The translations under genes and the position numbers were made by a program. A stretch of 64,000 nucleotides of DNA, taken from positions 799,140-863,139 of the forward strand of contig NZ_SIRP01000001.1 in assembly GCF_011634835.1 (NCBI RefSeq), read 5' to 3'. This DNA comes from Isoptericola sp. BMS4 (lineage in GTDB: Bacteria; Actinomycetota; Actinomycetes; Actinomycetales; Cellulomonadaceae). Below the pieces are notes generated by a model, which had not been told where the DNA came from, did no database searches, and was given only the letters and a program-made list of their open reading frames with translations. This document shows positions 60,300 through 64,000 of this stretch, piece by piece (position 1 is the stretch's first letter; each line of letters starts with the position of its first letter).

Positions 60300-62395
60300 C
60301 CACGACCTCCGACCGCCTCCCGGCCGCCGGCGCCGACCAGGCCGCCACGGGACCCACCAAGCCGACCCCGCGCGTCGACGTCCACGGTCTCTCCGAGCAG
60401 CTGCTCGGACGCTGGCCCGAGTGGCGCCGCCACGCCCGCGCCCGCTCCGCCGACCCCGTGTTCTGGAAGGACGAGTCGCTCTCGATGGCCGAGCACCGCG
60501 AGCGGGTGCTCGAGCAGATGCGCCGGCTCGCCACGGAGGACGAGAAGCACCAGGTCTGGCTGGCGTTCCCGGAGCGCCTCGGCGGCGGCGACGCGCCCGG
60601 CGCCAACCTCGCGGGCTTCGAGGAGCTCGTGGTCGCCGACCCCTCGCTGCAGATCAAGGCGGGCGTGCAGTGGGGCCTGTTCTCCTCCGCGATCCTGCAC
60701 CTCGGCACGCCTGACCAGCAGGACCGCCTCCTGCCCGGCGCGATGGACCTGTCCGTGCCGGGCGCGTTCGCGATGACGGAGATCGGGCACGGCTCGGACG
60801 TCGCCTCGATCGGCACCACCGCGACCTACGACCCCGACACCGAGGAGTTCGTCATCCACACGCCGTTCCGCGCGGCGTGGAAGGACTACCTCGGCAACGC
60901 GGCCGCGCACGCCACCGCGGCCACCGTGTTCGCCCAGCTGATCACGAACGGCGTCAACCATGGCGTCCACTGCTTCTACGTGCCGGTCCGCGACCCGGAG
61001 ACCATGGAGTTCCTGCCCGGCGTCAGCGGCGAGGACGACGGTCTCAAGGGCGGCCTGCGCGGCGTCGACAACGGGCGCCTCGCGTTCGACCACGTGCGCG
61101 TGCCGCGCACCGACCTGCTGGCCCGCTACGGGGCGGTGGCCGCCGACGGCACGTACTCGTCGCCGATCGACAGCCCCGGGCGCCGCTTCTTCACCATGCT
61201 CGGCTCGCTCGTGCAGGGCCGCGTGTCGCTCGACGGCGCGGCGTCCACGGCATCGAAGCTCGGCCTCGCCATCGCGGTGAGGTACGCGGCGGAGCGGCGG
61301 CAGTTCACGTCGTCGTCCCCCGTGGACGAGACGGTGCTGCTCGACTACGCCACCCACCGCCGCCGCCTCTTCCCGCGCATCGCCGAGACGTACGCCACGC
61401 ACTTCGCGCACGACCGGCTGCTCGACCTGTTCGACGACGTGTTCTCCGGGGCGAAGGACACCCCGGAGAACCGCGAGGACCTGGAGACCACGGCCGCCGC
61501 GCTCAAGGCGACGTCGACGACCTTCGTGCTCGAGACGCTGCAGGAGTGCCGCGTCGCGTGCGGCGGCGCCGGATTCATCACCTCCAACCGCATCACGAGC
61601 CTGCACCACGACATGGACGTGTACGCGACGTTCGAGGGCGACAACACGGTCCTGCTGCAGCTCGTCGCCAAGCGGCTCGTGGGCGACTACGCCAAGGAGC
61701 TCAAGGGCGCCACGTCGACCCCCGCGGGCCTCGCCCGGTTCGTCGTCGACCAGGCCGCCGACGCCGCCCTGCACCGCACCGGGCTGCGCCGGGCGGGGCA
61801 GGCCATCGTCGACGCCGGCGACCCGCGCCGTGCCGCCGGGCACCTGCGCGACGCCGACACCCAGCGCGAGCTGCTCGCCGACCGCGTCGCCACGATCGTC
61901 GAGGACGTCGCCATGGCGCTGCGCCCCGCGCAGAAGGCCGACCCCGCCACCGCCGCGCGGATCTTCGACGAGAACCAGGTGCAGCTCGTCGAGGCGGCGA
62001 AGGCGCACGCCGACCTGCTGCGCTGGTCGGCGTTCACCGACGCGCTGGAGCAGGTCGCCGACCCGGGCACGCGTCGCGTCCTGACGTGGCTGCGGGACGT
62101 CTTCGGGCTCACGCTCATCGAGCGCAACCTGGCCTGGTACCTGGTCAACGGCCGCCTGTCGGCGCAGCGCGCGCGGACCGTCACGTCGTACGTCGACCGG
62201 CTGCTGGACCGCCTGCGCCCGCACGCCGTCGACCTCGTCGACGCGTGGGGCTACGGGCCCGACCACCTGCGCGCCGTCATCGCGTCCGGCGTCGAGGCCG
62301 AGCGCCAGGAGGAGGCGCGGGCGTACTACGCGCGGCAGCGGGCCGACGGCTCCGCGCCGGTCAGCGAGAAGTCGCTCAAGAAGAAGCGCGGCTGA
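60296..62395 (+). CDS. Acyl-CoA oxidase/dehydrogenase (ACOX architecture)
   Basis: A 699-residue flavoenzyme, much longer than FadE dehydrogenases (about 390) and similar to acyl-CoA oxidases. FAMTEIGHGSDVASIGTTATYD and the flavin-contact segment are followed by LLDYATHRRRLFPRIAETYA and CRVACGGAGFITSNRI, then MDVYATFEGDNTVLLQLVAK with the probable catalytic Glu. A C-terminal ACOX-like helical domain (about 480-680) ends in a Lys-rich tail. It should introduce the first double bond into acyl-CoA, passing electrons to oxygen if a true oxidase. Start ATG overlaps the TetR stop and follows CAGGAG. Confidence 0.9.
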   Translation: MTTTSDRLPAAGADQAATGPTKPTPRVDVHGLSEQLLGRWPEWRRHARARSADPVFWKDESLSMAEHRERVLEQMRRLATEDEKHQVWLAFPERLGGGDAPGANLAGFEELVVADPSLQIKAGVQWGLFSSAILHLGTPDQQDRLLPGAMDLSVPGAFAMTEIGHGSDVASIGTTATYDPDTEEFVIHTPFRAAWKDYLGNAAAHATAATVFAQLITNGVNHGVHCFYVPVRDPETMEFLPGVSGEDDGLKGGLRGVDNGRLAFDHVRVPRTDLLARYGAVAADGTYSSPIDSPGRRFFTMLGSLVQGRVSLDGAASTASKLGLAIAVRYAAERRQFTSSSPVDETVLLDYATHRRRLFPRIAETYATHFAHDRLLDLFDDVFSGAKDTPENREDLETTAAALKATSTTFVLETLQECRVACGGAGFITSNRITSLHHDMDVYATFEGDNTVLLQLVAKRLVGDYAKELKGATSTPAGLARFVVDQAADAALHRTGLRRAGQAIVDAGDPRRAAGHLRDADTQRELLADRVATIVEDVAMALRPAQKADPATAARIFDENQVQLVEAAKAHADLLRWSAFTDALEQVADPGTRRVLTWLRDVFGLTLIERNLAWYLVNGRLSAQRARTVTSYVDRLLDRLRPHAVDLVDAWGYGPDHLRAVIASGVEAERQEEARAYYARQRADGSAPVSEKSLKKKRG

Positions 62396-62407
62396 CCGCC
62401 GCGAGCA

Positions 62408-62446
62408 CGACGTCGGGACCGCCCTCCTGGGACGGCCCCGACGTCG
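62408..62446. terminator. Bidirectional terminator hairpin
   Basis: CGACGTCGGGACC (62408-62420) pairs with GGCCCCGACGTCG (62434-62446) with one mismatch, between the converging acyl-CoA oxidase and small membrane protein genes. Confidence 0.7.
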
Positions 62447-62487
62447 AGCGCACCACCTGAGTCGACGCTGCCTGCCCGCGCGACCTT

Positions 62488-62790
62488 CTAGGCGGCGGCG
62501 GGTGCGGGCGTCGGCGTGCCCGCGGGGTGCGGCAGCGGCTCGATCGCGTCCCGGTCGTCCTGCTCGGCGGCGTCCTCGTCACGCAGCGGGAGCCCGAGCG
62601 TCACGGTCGACGGTCGCGCCGCGGTGCGTCGTCGCGGCGGCGGGGCCGACATGGCGACGGCGACGGCGCCGACCAGCCCCGCCACGACGGCGGCGAGTGC
62701 CACCAGCGTCCATCCGAGCGCCGCGGCGACCCCGAGCATCGCTCCGTCGATCGTCGCGACGGCGAGCCCGACGACGAGAACCCTCCGCAT
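62488..62790 (-). CDS. Small uncharacterised membrane protein
   Basis: A 100-residue protein. Two adjacent hydrophobic helices (VLVVGLAVATIDGAMLGVAAAL and LVALAAVVAGLVGAVAVAM, about 4-48) precede a basic stop-transfer RRRTAAR and a Pro/Ala/Asp-rich soluble tail. The family is not recognised. ATG 62790 follows GGAG with 8-nt spacing. It ends in TAG, against the TGA used by almost all other genes here. The role is unknown. Confidence 0.6.
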   Translation of the reverse strand: MRRVLVVGLAVATIDGAMLGVAAALGWTLVALAAVVAGLVGAVAVAMSAPPPRRRTAARPSTVTLGLPLRDEDAAEQDDRDAIEPLPHPAGTPTPAPAAA

Positions 62791-62892
62791 GACACGTCTC
62801 CCCACGGTCCGCCTCTTCCGTGCCCTTTCCAGGAGACGACAGGTCGGGCCGGAGTGCATCCGCAGGGAGCGGTCGGCGCGGTCACGAGTGCA

Positions 62893-63411
62893 TCACGGTT
62901 GCGCGCCGAGCCCCCGGGCGGGCTGCACGGCCGGCTGCGGGGACGAGTGCTCGGACGCGCGGCGGTCCATCGGCAGGGCGGGGGAGACCAGGCCGGAGCT
63001 TCGCCGCAGGGCGAGGTGCATGTCGCCCGTGAGCCGCAGGGCGAGCTCGAGCCGGACGGGCTCGACGCGCTCGGCGTGGAGCCTGCCGCCGACCGCCGGG
63101 TGCGGGGAGAACGTGAACACCTCGTCCGGGGCGGCCACCACGCCGCGTGCGGCGACCTCCTGGCAGATGTCCTCCAGGAGGAGGTCGCCGCGCCCCTCGG
63201 GCGACTCCAGCTCGGCGTACAGCTCGACGGCGGTCGGCCAGCGCAGCTCCAGCGATCCCTCGAGCGTGTCGAGGAACCACCACCCCTCCAGCGACTCCAG
63301 GAAGACGTCGCCGAAGGCCGTCGTGAAGCGGGGGGTCTTGCCGTGGACCCCCAGCCACGACCAGGACGTGAGTCCGTACGCGAAGGCGCCAGGGTCGAAG
63401 GCTCGAAGCAT
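62893..63411 (-). CDS. DUF1851 / T6SS immunity (Tdi1-like) domain protein
   Basis: A 172-residue protein. GKTPRFTTAFGDVFLESLEG, WWFLDTLEGSLELRW, LLLEDICQEVAARG, EVFTFSPHPAVGGRLHAERV and ALRLTGDMHLALRR follow the DUF1851 immunity-domain pattern (FGDVF, WFLDTLEG, Y/FxFxPHPxxGG, GxLHxQxR). The C-terminal 25 residues are unconserved. In proteobacteria the domain neutralises secreted toxins; no toxin gene is visible here. The start is uncertain: ATG 63411, an in-frame GTG at 63417, or a TTG at 63450 inside an AT-rich promoter-like stretch. Confidence 0.7.
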   Translation of the reverse strand: MLRAFDPGAFAYGLTSWSWLGVHGKTPRFTTAFGDVFLESLEGWWFLDTLEGSLELRWPTAVELYAELESPEGRGDLLLEDICQEVAARGVVAAPDEVFTFSPHPAVGGRLHAERVEPVRLELALRLTGDMHLALRRSSGLVSPALPMDRRASEHSSPQPAVQPARGLGAQP

Positions 63412-63698
63412 GTCCACGAGCGAATCAAACCATCTTGTGATAAAAGGCAAAACCCCCTCTGGGGATCTTTCCGGCTCGCGTGGTTCTGCTCACGGGCGTG
63501 GGTCACTCGCGTGGGCCACGGTCGACGGTCGGGGCAAGCGGTCGCCACGAATGGCTGCGGGGATCGTCATCGTTCCTGCTCGGCACGGTCATGGGCGCCT
63601 TCGTCGCCCGCCCGCCGGCGGCCTCGGTGGGCCTGCTCCGGGAGGCCGCGGACGTGGCATCCTCGACGAAGGACGGCGCGCGCGACTCTGGAGGTGCC

Positions 63699-64000
63699 AT
63701 GACCCGGCCGAACGCAGCACGAGAGGGCGCGGGGGTTCCCGCGGCGCACGAGGGGCACGACAGCCCCGACGTGCGTAGCGCGGTGGTCACCGGCGTCACC
63801 ACCGCGCTCTGGTACGCGGTGCCGGACGTCGTCGGACCGCGCTGGGGGCGCGCGCTGGCCAAGACCGCCGTGCTCGGCGCCGGCGTCGGCATCGGCATCG
63901 CCGTGACCTTCGAAGGGCGCGCGGCCCTGGCGGGCCTGCGTGCCGTCGAGGCCTCCGACGCCGAGCTCGACGAAGGCCTCGACCACGGTCCCGACGATGA
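63699..64000 (+). CDS. Hypothetical protein, cut by the right edge
   Basis: An open frame of 100 codons to the edge, beginning MTRPNAAREGAGVPAAHEGH. A mildly hydrophobic middle (SAVVTGVTTALWYAVPDVV and AKTAVLGAGVGIGIAVTFEG) is followed by an acidic tail. The family is not recognised. ATG 63699 has GGAGGT just upstream. The same frame is open and codon-biased further upstream, with an ATG at 63591 preceded by a hydrophobic SSFLLGTV and followed by GAFVARPP, so the real start may be earlier. The 63412-63590 gap holds an AT-rich segment (63423-63470) that looks like promoter DNA and otherwise nothing recognised. Confidence 0.5.
   Translation, partial: MTRPNAAREGAGVPAAHEGHDSPDVRSAVVTGVTTALWYAVPDVVGPRWGRALAKTAVLGAGVGIGIAVTFEGRAALAGLRAVEASDAELDEGLDHGPDD

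Noticed and set aside
63420-63480. AT-rich segment as a replication origin or att site
   Set aside because: Only about 50 nt long, no repeated DnaA boxes and no integrase; it reads as a promoter region.

Overview
The window is very GC-rich, with GC-dominated third codon positions, many GTG starts and DrrA/B-type, LppM-like and DUF3151 genes. These point to a Gram-positive actinobacterium. Overall gene content would fit a Micrococcales member such as the Cellulomonas/Cellulosimicrobium/Isoptericola group, but this is inference and the species cannot be fixed from the window. No rRNA, tRNA, CRISPR array, prophage or insertion sequence was seen. The content is mostly chromosomal housekeeping, with unusually many recognisable RNA and DNA control elements.

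Layout. 1-6.2 kb: an Ada-AlkA DNA repair fusion cut by the left edge, a lipoprotein/hydrolase pair, and clpB under an HspR-type HAIR operator. 6.2-11 kb: an acyl-CoA hydrolase, an NlpC/P60 cell-wall hydrolase behind a c-di-AMP riboswitch, a septum-formation-like membrane protein, exonuclease III and an SDR enzyme. 11-14.2 kb: a TetR regulator and a DrrA/B-type ABC exporter with three tandem palindromic operators. 14.2-18.7 kb: pyrE, a NagD-like phosphatase, a DUF368 (PopT-type) lipid carrier translocase, a TrmH methyltransferase and class II aldolase. 18.7-22.7 kb: a partner-switching stress module of two STAS antagonists around a PAS/PP2C/HATPase phosphatase. 22.8-31.4 kb: purine synthesis genes purA, purD, purC and purS-purQ, interrupted by a DUF559-type gene, an arylsulfotransferase-like lipoprotein and a DUF4190 protein. 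31.4-35.2 kb: small enzymes (GNAT, VOC, two LLM oxidoreductases, MBL hydrolase). 35.3-44.3 kb: a complete recC-recB-recD operon. 44.3-48 kb: sulfur assimilation, with rhodanese-metZ behind a SAM-I type riboswitch and a divergent class V aminotransferase behind a SAM-IV riboswitch. 48-52.3 kb: CsbD, an orphan membrane protein under a tandem CsoR-like operator, an amidase, a dienelactone hydrolase and a LysR regulator. 52.3-55.5 kb: two aldo/keto reductases and a lower-GC DUF4143 ATPase. 55.7-62.4 kb: a fatty-acid cluster (MaoC hydratase, FabG4-like reductase, thiolase, divergent TetR and an acyl-CoA oxidase). 62.4-64 kb: a small membrane protein, a DUF1851 immunity-like protein and a gene cut by the right edge.

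Shared themes. At least a dozen genes have a TAnnnT -10 hexamer ending 6-8 nt before the start codon and no Shine-Dalgarno, so they are probably read from leaderless mRNAs. Genes are tightly packed with ATGA, GTGA or TGATG overlaps inside operons. Many transcription units end in long, nearly perfect hairpins without a T-tract. The strongest novelty candidates are the back-to-back SAM riboswitches of different classes, the nested CsoR-like palindrome in front of an unknown membrane protein, the structured purS leader, and the homologous hairpin repeats flanking the DUF559 gene.
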